A stretch of 64,000 nucleotides of DNA from Siphonodentalium dalli (Eukaryota > Mollusca > Scaphopoda > Gadilida > Siphonodentaliidae). The position numbers and the translations under genes were made by a program. A model generated the notes under the pieces. It did not search any database. It worked only from the letters and a program-made list of their open reading frames with translations, and had not been told where the DNA came from. The DNA lies in NCBI GenBank assembly GCA_032622095.1, contig CP136063.1, positions 147,677,379-147,741,378 of the forward strand, written 5' to 3'. Shown here one piece after another: positions 9,712 through 20,650 of the stretch (the first letter of the stretch is position 1; every line of letters begins with the position of its first letter).

Positions 9712-9951
9712 ATGTCGGGAGAAGAGGCTACCATCGACACAGAGTTTGCTCTCTTTCTCAAAAGTTATAGACGATTAATAGAATACCAGTATCGATTGAA
9801 AACATCACCCATACATAACATGATCATGAAGAAAATGGTCAAACTGACCAAACACGGATATGATAATGAATGGGCTGCAGATGAAGCGATGAAAAAATTC
9901 AAGAAACTGTTAGCAATAAATCTAACGGTCGAAGATTCTGACAATGATTAA
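9712..9951 (+). pseudogene. 5'-truncated duplicate of the element zinc-finger gene
   Basis: The 79 codons from an internal Met to the stop equal the C-terminal part of the protein at 6926-7477, differing by one Arg-to-Lys change. The finger and promoter are missing, because the inverted copy starts within the coding sequence. AATAAA follows the stop, as in the parent. No start signal upstream is convincing. Confidence 0.75.
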
Positions 9952-10327
9952 ATTTCAATAAACTTCATCAACATATTATTCTCGTTTTCGTTATATATCT
10001 ATAAGTGGGGAGGGGAGATATGGTGTAACATATATTCGATTCTGAACATGCATAGCTGTCAAAGGAAGCTTCGTCATAGATATTTGTATACCATAACTCC
10101 CTAACATAGTTAGCACAGATGAGGCAACATTATATAAGATTATATATGAGCGTAAGTATGAATAGGTCGATAAATGGTTATTACGTAATGTTGTTATAAC
10201 AATAACACAAAGGTAACTTCTATTATTGCGTGTATGATCACATTCTGATCCGCTGTCGTTATTCATTCCATAGCGTAATGCCTCAGGCCAGTCGAAAATT
10301 GGTTGCTCGTCATCTTCATTATATTGA

Positions 10328-10553
10328 AATTTTTGAAGTTTTTTGAAATTTTTGAAATTTTCGAAGTTTTTGAAATTTTTGAAAGTTTTTGAAAGTTTTT
10401 GAAATTTTTGAAATTTTTGAAATTTTGGAAATTTTGGAAGTTTTTGATGTTTTTGATGTTTTTGAAATTTTTGTAATTTTTGAAATTTTTGAAATTTTTG
10501 AAGTTTTTGAAATTTTTGAAATTTTGGAAGTTTTGGAAGTTTTTGAAATTTTG
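10328..10553 (-). repeat. 9-bp minisatellite in the right arm
   Basis: Counterpart of the 6392-6552 array with more units (about twenty-five). The length difference shows array turnover after the inverted duplication. Confidence 0.8.
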
Positions 10554-11346
10554 TGGACACCCGAAGTCTGCGTGACTGCTTTCAAAATAGTCAACATCTC
10601 AATAATTTATAATTCGCGATAATGCACACCTGTCATATACTCAATAACTTCATCGGGATAGAGAAGTAAAGAATAAACGCTCTTTATTATTTATGTAAGA
10701 GTAATGGTGTCAAATTATTTCAGGTATTGTGGAGACAATTATATGAGTATGGACTGCGTCTGATTGATAAACACTGGAATGTATGCATTCATACCGATGG
10801 TGACAATGTCCAAAATTACAGCGACTCGGACCAGTCCATACACATATAATTAGTATAAAGCTATTTCTAAACATCGATTAATAAAATTAACAGAGTTTCA
10901 TGAAAAATATTTAAAATTTGTTTGAACAAAAATAACAAAAGATATTACACGCAAATAATTTAAAAAACATTCGACATTTAATAGTCGGCAGATATTTGGG
11001 TAAGAGACCGAAAACTCATTATAAATTTTTTGAGATTTATAAAAAAAAAACAAATTTGGTTTAAAAAAAAAAAAAAATTGGGAATATTTTAGTACAAACA
11101 ATTTTACCCGCCAAAAAATCTATTTTTAGATGTGGGTCTAACAAGCCACACGTACTACTTATATGTGGCTGGAGAGCGAATTAGCAGGGATGATGTCGGT
11201 CGAGAATACCACACAAAAAGAACATTTTGGAATAAAACCGCATACTATTTTACAAATGTCACAAGGCTTGTAACATTGACCCAACATTCTTTCGTTCACA
11301 AAATAAGTATTGATTGACAAATAAGTATGGTTGTCAAATAGCTAGG

Positions 11347-11466
11347 TAAGTTTTTGGAAATTTTGGAAATTTTTGAAGTTTTTGAAATTTTTGAAAGTTT
11401 TTGAAATTTTTGAAATTTTTGAAATTTTTGAAATTTTTGAAATTTTTGAAATTTTTGAAATTTTTT
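11347..11466 (-). repeat. Third copy of the 9-bp minisatellite at a rearrangement joint
   Basis: About thirteen units of the same 9-bp type link the inverted copy of host flank (ending 11348) to the true right terminus. The array likely provided homology for the joining event. Confidence 0.75.
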
Positions 11467-11725
11467 TGAACAAAAATAACAAAAGATATTACACGCAAAT
11501 AATTTAAAAAACATTCGACATTTAATAGTCGGCAGATATTTGGGTAAGAGACCGAAAACTCATTATAAATTTTTTGAGATTTAAAAAAAAAAAAAATTTG
11601 AAAAATTTGAAGAAATAAATTTTGGTTTTGAATTTTTTTTTTTTTGGGAATATTTTAGTACAAACAATTTTACCCGCCAAAAAATCTATTTTTAGATGTG
11701 GGTCTAACAAGCCACACGTACTACT
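11467..11725 (-). repeat. True right terminal inverted repeat of the Polinton-like element
   Basis: About 259 bp matching the left end 5760-6005 in reverse complement. It ends exactly before CATATA at 11726. A poly-A/T tract in it differs in length and carries an extra AATTTGAAG-type insertion compared with the left end. Confidence 0.8.
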
Positions 11726-11731
11726 CATATA
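11726..11731. repeat. Target-site duplication CATATA (right copy)
   Basis: Matches 5754-5759 exactly. After it the 195-bp repeat continues in its original orientation. Confidence 0.85.
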
Positions 11732-11740
11732 TACATAGCT

Positions 11741-12416
11741 ATTTTTACAAGCATACTTATTTGTCAACCAATACTTATTTGTCAATCAATAGGACTACTT
11801 ATTTTGCGAACGAAAAGGATATGTCGGGTCAATGTTTTGTTGTATAGGCCTACATGGTTATCTTTACCAACATCACGCATCACTGCTAATCCGCCCTCCA
11901 ATCATATCCATTTGACAACCATACTTATTTGTCAGAAAAATCAATACATGTTTTGCAACCGAAAAGATGTCGGTTAACGTATATCCTTAGTGGTATTTTT
12001 GTACTACCATTGATAAAAAAAAAAATCACTAAACTGCTAACCTCTCTCCAGCAATTAATTCACGCACATTTGACATATGCAAACCATACTTATTTGTCAG
12101 AAGAAAAAAAAATATGTATTTTACGAACAGCCAAACAAATTTGTCGGGTCAATAGTATAGACGCACATGACATTGTATGTAGATATCCGTATAAAGATAT
12201 TTATAAATCAATGCGGACGCAGAGAGAGTCTAATGTAGAATATAAAATAATTGTGGACAAGAATGCCATAAATTCTTGTGTTGATACATTGAATTTTGTT
12301 GTGGAAATTAATATTTTCACTTGTTTGATGATCGGTGCTTAACACCCACTCTTTGGTGACACTGTTTCCCACCGAGGCGCGACCTACGGTTTGTGGGAGG
12401 AGTGAACATGCGCAGA
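11741..12416 (+). repeat. ~195-bp tandem repeat, block 4
   Basis: Degenerate units with CATACTTATTTGTCA at about 11752, 11920 and 12086. The block continues the array interrupted by the Polinton-like element and runs up to the right inverted end of the outer element. Confidence 0.7.
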
Positions 12417-12466
12417 CGCAAAAACCATACTTATTTTACAACCATACTTATATTTTAGAACACCGG

Positions 12467-13640
12467 TACCAAACTTTTGCAAGTCCATGAACAACATCAT
12501 TAAATTATCGACGGACTGGAAAATTTTAATTTTAAGTAAGACATTTTATTTGGCGCCGCCTCCTCCCCTATGACTATAGACAGAAAAAAAACTTTAAAGC
12601 TGCATGGGAGTTTTCTTTTTCATAAAATCCATTATGGCAAATTAGCAAGCTTATTTAATAACGTGTTCACATGTTGTCAAACCGAGAAGAGTCGACACTA
12701 CAAACCGAGAACAAGTTAAGTAATAACTACCGTGAGCCGATGCGCTACATGTTAAAACGAGATTTCCGTCTGGTATAACGATTACAATTGGTTAAGAATA
12801 TATCGGTTAAATGCATAAAAGTAAACATTTTAATGGAAGTATCGATGTCTACTGTCTATACTGTTTAGTGACAACTTGTTCTCGATAAATTTTATCGCAC
12901 ATATGGAGTGCAGTGCACTTCTGATATCTCTTATAGCAGATCGTTTATACAATATCACATTTTGGTATGTTTTTAGTTTGCTTTTGAGTGTCAAATATTT
13001 TAGTCCGTAATCTTGGCATGAATTTATTGGTTAAATATATCGTTTGTTTTGCGTAAGTATATATCAGCTTTCTGTGCGTTGTCTAAATGTTTGATCCACT
13101 TTCACTTGCTCAATTCAATTCGTTTAATCTTATCGACCCATAATACATAGGTATTAAGATAATTTAAGAAGAAACACCTCTTTGTATACAAAACTCAATT
13201 AATTTTTTTCACCAATCATGCAGCTAATTCTTAGTCAATTAACACCCAGACACGCGGCTCACGCCTTTGTGTTACCGAGAACACGGAGCCCTGCGATGTT
13301 TCAAGGTCTTGGTATATCGGTACCCAAAATAACTACATATATGTCATTTAAAAGGTCAAATATGGTATAATATTCACTTAAGATTGATATACACTATACT
13401 GCAACATTATTATGACTTAATTATTAAATTTAGACTTGTTCTCGGTTGTTCTCGGTAGTTCTCGGTTGTTCTCGGTAAATAGTATCTCCGCTCCCAAAAG
13501 CGTATATCTTGTGTTCATTTAATTTTTTCAGAATTGCTGCTTTGTGTACAATGGTCAAAAGTTCTGTTTTTATGAAAGGGGAGTCTGTTGTAAAACATAA
13601 AATGATCTAGCTCTATCTTCCATTTATGTATGCGTATTTA
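12467..13640. other. Non-coding stretch with scattered TTCTCGGT words
   Basis: No gene seen. Copies of CCGAGAAC or its complement occur near 12679, 12704, 12870 (one change) and 13274, and as the perfect tandem at 13438-13477. Confidence 0.5.
13438..13477 (+). repeat. Four-unit 10-bp tandem GTTCTCGGT(T/A)
   Basis: Units GTTCTCGGTT and GTTCTCGGTA alternate twice without other change. Single copies of the same word are dispersed in the preceding 800 bp. Confidence 0.85.
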
Positions 13641-13662
13641 TGAACCTTCAAACCAACCAGAA

Positions 13663-15709
13663 GTCAGTGGTGTACGTTACCTGTGCAAACAATGAACATT
13701 AAAGTTAGCAACACCAAAAAGACAACAAAGCGCGGATTGTGTCTGTTGATATTACACCCGAAGTTATTCTTCTATATTCAATATTCATATTAAAATATAT
13801 AGACCTCACAGCGGGTTCTGATATTTGTAGCGGGATGAGTGATGGTGTTGTACAACGGAAAGTGGTCAGTGGTGTTACCAAAATCTAATTGGTATTTATG
13901 GTAATACCAAGCAGTTGAGAGTAAAATTACTGATCTTTGCTAAGTTATGTTGCAGTCGTTCTTGAAAGTCATGGGCGAGTTTTGAAATATCCCAGAAGGT
14001 TAAAGTGGATATACACCATCAAAACAGGTTAATTAAAAATTGTACCCTTTTCAGTCAGTGGTGTTAACTCCCGTATGCAGGCATGCTCTCACATTTTGCC
14101 CACAAAAGCACCACACAATTGTCAAATGAGGAGTATAAATTAAAATTTGAGCAAACAAAACAACCTTGGTAAAAAGCAATGGGATGCATATTTGATTGTT
14201 TGTTGAAATGTCCGTGGTGTTACCTTGTCAGTGGTGTTACTATAGATGCAGCACAAACTTATGTGACATAATTTATAGCTTGAACATCTTAAATCTTAAG
14301 AAGTATTTGCAGAAAATGAATATGTTTGTTGTTTGTGGAAAACCTGGGTCATTTGATTCTCCTAACACCAGGCCTTGCATTGCATAGTACATAACTTGTG
14401 TTTATGTCAAACAGATAGAAAAAGGCTACCTGGGTTAAATATTTGAGTAAATGGAATAGCAGGTTATGTCAACAAAGAATTGGTCTACTATACGGCACAT
14501 TGTTATTATGTAACATATTCTCATTCAGTTTGGTCGAATAGACCTTTAAATGGTTCTGTGAAACAGCATTCCACAGTTTTGGGTATGAGAAATACATGTA
14601 TATGTTTGGTTGTTAGACCCGATAATAAGGGTTAAATATATTTTTATTAGATTGCTACAGAGCATGATGATTTTTCTGTAAAAACTTTAGCACGTAGGCC
14701 TACTAGTAGGCATATAATGTGGAGACAACCAATGTGCTCTGGACTTTTCAACATTCCGATTCAATTTCATGGAGAGGAAGTGGAGTATTTTGTTATTTAG
14801 TTTAACATTTCTGGTATTGTAATGACTCCAAACATAATAAAATATAAACATTTTTGCCATACGATTGTACGTAGCTGTTAATAAAGGCCAACACAGTACA
14901 TGTCAGTGGTGTTACAATCAGCGTCAGTGGTGTTACTAATAGTCAGTGGTGTTACCTGTGATTAATCATTAATCAAAATTACCCATATGAGTTTCTTTTG
15001 CGAACTGTGCACCTATAGACAGACAATGTTTAGTCACCCCTTACAGTTGGTGATATGTCATATACCCTTGGTATTCTCAGAGCCATCAGAACATGGGTAC
15101 TCAACTATTGACCCGCTTTACGATTTTCGAGTGTATGGTGATAGTCCAACATCTCATGGGCCAGTTAATGTGCAAATTTTCATCACGATTCTATGTTAAC
15201 ACAACTAATCTATTTGTAGAAATATATAGAACTAGCCGATGAGTCCGACGTTGTCCGGGCTATTCAAAAACCAAATTTCAAGTCGATAGCTCCACCCGTT
15301 TCCGAGATCTGGTCTGCGCATGCGCGAAGCTGGTGTCGCACGGGCTCGGCGACCCGATAAAATTCGTATCCGGGGCAAGATACATTCACATAGCAAATTT
15401 CAAGTCGATAGCTCCACCCGTTTTCCGAGATCTCGTCTGTGCATGCGCTGCACGGGCGTCGCACGGGCTCGCCAATACGACAACGACGACCGCCTGGTCA
15501 AACTACACACACGTACCAAGTTTCGTCCCGATCGGTCGAGAATCGTAGATTTGTATAAATGACATACATACATACATACATACATACATACATACAGACA
15601 TACAGACAGACATACAGACAGACAGAGGTCTTCAAAATATATAGGAGATGTGTGCACCTTACGCATGGAACTATATCATGGGGCATCATTGTGCAGTAAC
15701 ACCACTGAC
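13663..15709. repeat. Dispersed 14-mer GTCAGTGGTGTTAC, about nine copies in 2 kb
   Basis: Exact copies lie at 13865-13878, 14227-14240, 14902-14915, 14923-14936 and 14942-14955. Near copies lie at 13663, 14054 and 14211. One inverted exact copy is at 15696-15709, closing the block. The spacers are unrelated to each other, so this is not a simple tandem repeat. No frame through the block stays open. Confidence 0.85.
15240..15640 (+). repeat. Interspersed repeat with internal duplication and CATA/CAGA tail
   Basis: A phrase with AAATTTCAAGTCGATAGCTC followed by a GCATGCGC-rich part occurs at about 15273 and again at 15394, a period near 121. The block ends in a (CATA)n/(CAGA)n microsatellite at 15563-15627, typical of the 3' tail of a retroposed repeat. 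No coding capacity. Confidence 0.6.
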
Positions 15710-18003
15710 ATCGTTTATTGCGCCATCTTCTAAGAACGTTTCCAGGCTTAGCTGTAAGATAAAGAGTGCCACAGTGCGCCACTTAGTGTGGTCGTTGAAG
15801 CAGAATTTAGGGATCAACCCGGAATAAATTGGATACAAGCTGATTTTGGTGTCATTCGACGCGGAAAAGCCTCAGGAACAACATATCAAAAATCCGCTAT
15901 GGGGAAACTTTGTTATCCAAGATGGCGATCAACATGGTTGTCTATACTACATCAGTTCTCGAAACAAGTCATTATACGATATATTGTGGCATCGGAATTA
16001 CGCCGTTATACCAGTTTGTGTTAAATTATAGTACGGGAGCGAATAGAGTGACACGCACAGAAAATCATACAATCGTAGCCATGACTCGGAAATGGCTGTC
16101 AAAATGGCCACAACTGCATGCAATACAACACATAAAGCAATATATTGGATAACCACATAGGAGTGAAAATATGTATTGATAATATACAAGTCGGTTGTTG
16201 ACTATCTTTAAAGGTACACACATCATTAAACAGATCCATCTGAAGGATTTATCGGCCACTGCACCGCAAGTAAAAATCCAATGATTTGCGTCTTTAAAGT
16301 TTGGGTGTTCTGCTTATCCAACATCCAATTGTCGGGCCAAAAATAATAATATCGGACATACAACACACGAACTAATGTTTTGCCTCACAGTTCATGGTAG
16401 TTTCATTCGGCATGATGATTAATTATTGAATGTAACGCCGCAATTTAAGTGCACACTCTAACGGTCTAAATGTTAATTATATTTCCGGAATTGTCAACAA
16501 TCCCGGTGATATTAAACAATATATATTTGTAGCAATGCTTATTATACTGTAAAGAAACACTCATATCTTCAATAGATTAGCACCGCGTCTCACCATATCA
16601 AAGAGACGGTACAACACACATTGTATGTAAGACTAATTTTCATGCTGCTAACAAACCGTGTTCTTTGTAGACAATTTTGTTCAACTTACTTCAATCACAA
16701 CTTTACAACTGGAATATGCAGCTACGCAATGCACACTATTAGTTTTCAGTATATTTTTGTTTTAAAATATCTTACAATTACCACCCATATAATCATGCTA
16801 AATATCGAGTGATCACCGTTTAAGATGTTATTTCAACGTTGAACATTCACGCAATAGTATTAATTGTGGCTCTGTGTGCAGCAGCTATGTGTAACATTAG
16901 GGAGAAGGAGTAAACGTGGTGATGCGGTTAAAGAAAACGTATAGTAACTTTCGCGTAGATGTGGCCTTGGTGATTAAACCAAATATAATTTCCAGGTATA
17001 AACACAGTCTTTGTCACAGAGTATGTAGGCAATTTTGGTCAAGTTTAGAATTTAATGTCGATAGTCTATGGTACTCCTTCGTATTTTAATAAATTTAGTT
17101 CATGGTATACCACCATGCATTCTTGAGATAAAAGCGAAATATTCGTGTTTTATCACTTGATCTGAGGCAACTATGACTACTATTTTCAGACACGGACAAT
17201 AGAATATACGCATTTTACCCAGTACTATATGAATATCTTTCATACCGTTTTATATCAGTTAATTTTTAAAGGTTTCATGCTGTAGATATCAAAATAAATG
17301 ATGATCGGTCACATTCGTGAGACTGCTCGGAGTACACATTTTTTCTGCTTCTAGAAAAAGGTATCATAGTCAATACATCTCTACTAAATCCCATTTATCT
17401 GTTTAATTACACATATATTACACGATTCAAGATAGCAGTACAGAAAAAACTGCGTTATGTTTCCGTTTCTGGGCGTACAAAAGTCAAGCTTTAACCGTTT
17501 CATAAGACCCTGGTTTCGCTTGCTCTCTCGTGAGATACATCAGAGATAATTCGTACATCTCTAATAAAAAGTTTCTCTTATACTCTGCAATAATTCTTCC
17601 TCATGGTCGGGAGATCCATCTGTAGCAATTTTCCTTCATAAGGAACGCACTTTATTGTTCATATGTGCTCATTTAAGTCATCTGAGGTCAAAGACACTCT
17701 ACTTGTCAATTTATCCACGTGTTTAAATTTTACCGACCAGATTGCAACAATTTTGTGTATATACTTAATATTAATATATTATATAAAATATATAATTTAA
17801 TTATTTAATTAATTATTAGTGTCATTATAAGACAGTAACTGTTGATGTCCTCTCTAATAAGATTCCCCGGGTCAAATTACTCATATGTGCAAATCTTCAG
17901 CTCCCAGCGATGGTCCAGCCGTTTATGTATAAACAACAAGTAGACAAAAGTCATTTATGAACACAATGACCCAAGTCCCATAACTAACGCGTAATAAATA
18001 ATT
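15710..18003. other. Non-coding stretch, no recognised feature
   Basis: Several open frames of 60 to 80 codons overlap near 15788-16259 but none has a domain. An AT-only low-complexity run lies near 17770-17815. I see no gene, RNA or complete element. Confidence 0.5.
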
Positions 18004-18066
18004 AGTGATTTGTCCATGATGCTTAATGCAGCAAACAACAGCATTAAACATCATGGACAAATCACT
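18004..18066. repeat. 63-bp near-perfect hairpin (26-bp arms)
   Basis: The left arm begins AGTGATTTGTCCATGATG and the right arm ends CATCATGGACAAATCACT. The 26-bp arms differ at one position and enclose an 11-base loop. It would fold as a stable stem of pre-microRNA size, but it could equally be a foldback remnant. Confidence 0.75.
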
Positions 18067-18389
18067 ACAAGAAAACTAAGATGCATGCATCAGGTCGGCC
18101 GTGAACTATCTACCATAGAATTGTTGTAGCTATCGATTATACATTTTGGAACACCTGTCTGTATGTATGTGTGTATGCATGAATGCATGTGTGTATGTGT
18201 TATAGACTCTAACACTGCTCGACTGATCCGACTCGGATTTGGTATTTAACGTGTCAACTTGACCTCGCTCATAGGCATGTTTCTGGACCTTGACCGATCC
18301 GACTAAAAATTTGTGTGTAGGACTACTTCGATCCCGGGAGCAATATTGACGGGTCCAATTTCACGTGGGACCATGTTCTCGAACGTGCT

Positions 18390-18750
18390 GATGTAGGCAT
18401 GTTTCTGGACTATTTGGACGGGTCAAATCTTGATCCCGACCTGACTTTGACATTCAAAGAGATCAATTCAAGGTCAAATCTGGTAAAACGAAGTATTTCA
18501 ACGAAATATAATACCTACTGTTACTTTTGTCCCAGGAGTGTTTCGGGTGGGTCAAATTATGACCCTGACCTGATCTTGACATTCAAAATTGTCAATTCAA
18601 GGTCAAATCGGGTAAAGCCGGGCGGATTTCGACGGGTACTTTTGTCGTGACTTTTGTCCGGGGAGTGTTTTGGGCGGGTCAAATCGTGACCCGACATGAC
18701 GTTCACCTTTAAAATGGTCAATTCAAGGTTAAATCGCGCAATTCTCCGAA
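18390..18750 (+). repeat. Three-copy ~125-bp tandem repeat
   Basis: Units start near 18405, 18535 and 18660. Each carries a GGGTCAAAT word, GACCTGA, TTGACATTCAAA and GTCAATTCAAGGTCAAATC. Copies differ by about 10-20 percent. Confidence 0.7.
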
Positions 18751-18979
18751 AATCAGAGGGGAACATCCCGGACGAAGTAGGGTCCACCAGCTACTATTAT
18801 ATATTTCTAGATTTAGTTACAAACTAAATACCTGTATATTGTACAAAGAAATGTTTGACAAATATATCTGTATCAATATTACCATACGGGTCATTAAAAT
18901 AGATACGACGAAACAAATTTTGAAGGGTGCATGGTATCAGGTAAATTTTTATATTTCAAATGATGACAGGAATGCGGAA

Positions 18980-20350
18980 AGTTGAAGTACCTACGTAATA
19001 CTGGCTATCCGAATGAAGAGATATACATGTATATAAAAACCAAAATAGAAGATGACTGCTGGCGACAATGTTTTCCAAAAAAATTCAAAGCATTCGATAG
19101 CTCCCATCTAGTTGTCAGCCCGAAGATCAATATAAAGTGTGGTGACTATCAGATGAGGGATATGACTGTACAGTTGCTAAACAATTCAGTCACGCAAAAG
19201 AGGATCAAACAGTAAGATACCAAATTGCTGCCTGTGGTAATGTTTTTTAACGAAATTCGGGAAAATTAGATTACTCTCCCCCTGGTTATCCAGAAGATCA
19301 TTGTGGAATCTGGTGACGATCGGACAAGGGGTGTCGTCTGTAGGATCAACCAAATTATTTAGCCATAAAAATAGTAAAATTCAAGATCACCGCTGGCAGT
19401 GATGTCTTCACAAGGACAGCTTGAGAACAAAACATGGCTCACATCTAGCGGTGACCCAAACTATCCACATGAGAAAAAGTTCTCCAATAAAAGCTGGCTG
19501 CAGGGTGCGCCAATTGATTCAAATTCGAAATTTAACAGGGTGTACTGCTTGTGGCCATGTTTTCCCCGCAAATTTGATAGACTGATGGACAAAACCACTG
19601 AATCCGTTGAATCAATATAAATGTATACATGGATTAATGTATATGCATTGTTATACACAGTACTGGTATATAAAGGTACTGAAAATAACAATATTACTAG
19701 TATACACAAAATAAACCATATATCATGGCTATGGGTTCTAATATCCGAATATGACAGCTGATAACTTGGTGTGAATTGAAGCGTGGTGGTGTCTCACGCA
19801 TATCTAACCCTCCATGTTAGAAACATGCCATTAAATGTCATAAGTATAATCTAGCTTGAGGACAGAAGTTATCCATAAAAACCCCCCTTAATTCAACCAG
19901 GTCCTCGCGCGATGTATGGTCGATCACATGATGATCTAGGGGGGATTAGAATTGTTGTATAAAAACAGCACTGCATGTAAATATAAAATAAAATAGTGCT
20001 ACATCTTATTACAGATTATTGCCATATATAATCAGTGACTATACAGACAGTCTGACAAAATAAAGTTTCAGTGACACTCTATCCGAAGAGGAGAATAATT
20101 CCATCTGTTACAGTCAATGGAGCAATTATGAATCTGGAAAGGTGAAATTTCTAAGTAATACTAGATATCGACATGACGCGATAACATATAACGTAAATGC
20201 AATATGGCCGCTGGCGACCATTTTTTCCTATAAAATTAAAAAAATATTTGATAGCTCTCATCTGATAGATCAATATCAAGATAAATATGAAGTTTAGTGA
20301 TGATCGGATGAGTGAAGTGGACTGTGCTAAACGGTTTAGTAATGCTTAAA
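18980..20350 (-). repeat. Dispersed repeat family with GCCGCCAGCAGCCATCTTGG core, reverse orientation
   Basis: Copies of a roughly 120 to 180-bp unit with the core GCTGG(C)GxCxATGTTTTCC occur near 19046, 19230, 19390, 19545 and 20207. The same family lies in the opposite orientation in CERT1 introns at 38430-39090 and 41690-43000. Open frames here follow the repeat and are not a gene. Confidence 0.65.
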
Positions 20351-20650
20351 AAGATTTTTACCTTAATATTTTTATGTTCACTTTATAAACTTCACTGAGT
20401 CATCTTTGTCATGTATTGAGTTTGATATCTTTTGTTAACAGTTTATAAATCATGTATGTCTCATGTTTGTTATTTTAATTTATGTGTTTATTATCATTAA
20501 ATAAAGTTGAATTCCTTAAAAAGATTCTTACCTCAATGTTTTTATGTTCACTTTATAAACTCCACTGAGTCATCTTTGTCATGTATTGAATTTGATATCT
20601 TTTGTTAACAGTTCATAAATTATGTATGTCTCGTGTTCGTTATTATATTA
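20345..20650 (+). repeat. Two-copy 169-bp tandem repeat with AATAAA
   Basis: Copies begin with TTAAAAAGATT at 20347 and 20516 and match at about 95 percent for about 130 bp. The first copy ends ATTAAATAAAGTTGAATTCC, which resembles a retroposon 3' end with a polyadenylation signal. Confidence 0.75.

Larger units (their letters stand above)
9683..11348 (-). repeat. Right arm of 1.6-kb inverted duplication
   Basis: Reverse complement of 5571-7194. Between 11160 and 11348 it contains a copy of host repeat flank and of the target duplication (TATATG on this strand at 11160-11165). That material should lie outside the element, so this arm was copied after integration. The inner edge cuts into the zinc-finger coding sequence next to a GCC-rich stretch at 9660-9682. 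Confidence 0.9.
5760..11725. mobile_element. Polinton/Maverick-like element, internally deleted and rearranged
   Basis: The element starts AGTAGTACGTGTGGC and ends with its reverse complement GCCACACGTACTACT. It is bordered on both sides by CATATA. AG...CT ends plus a 6-bp target duplication are known for Polintons; short-repeat arrays near the ends are also common in them. Inside, a minus-strand gene cluster (6926-9338) encodes two single C2H2 zinc-finger proteins, a membrane protein with a PC4-like region and two small unrecognised proteins. No family B polymerase, retroviral-type integrase, ATPase, protease or capsid gene is present, so it cannot be autonomous. It would depend on proteins made elsewhere. 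The right half contains an inverted copy of the left end with its host flank. Alternatives are another group of large DNA element or an integrated viral remnant with the same duplication length. Confidence 0.7.
1418..12466. mobile_element. Candidate 11-kb element with inverted ends, filled with ~195-bp repeats
   Basis: The left end (1418 to about 1466) begins CCGGTGTTCT, followed by a stretch with ATTAGTATGG and AAAATAAGTATGG. The same sequence lies in reverse complement at the right end (about 12418 to 12466), with only two differences over about 48 bases. Both ends abut TA, which would fit a TA-targeting (Tc1/mariner-like) insertion. The words CAACCATACTTATTT in the ends recur in the internal repeats, so ends and internal repeats share an origin. 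No transposase is visible. About 5.97 kb of the span is a later insertion (5760-11725), leaving about 5.1 kb of original element. Alternatively this is a satellite block whose edges are two inverted repeat units. Confidence 0.5.

Noticed and set aside
15788-16259. Cluster of overlapping 60 to 80-codon frames
   Set aside because: No domain, no splice context and frames in all phases; looks like chance in a repeat-poor stretch.
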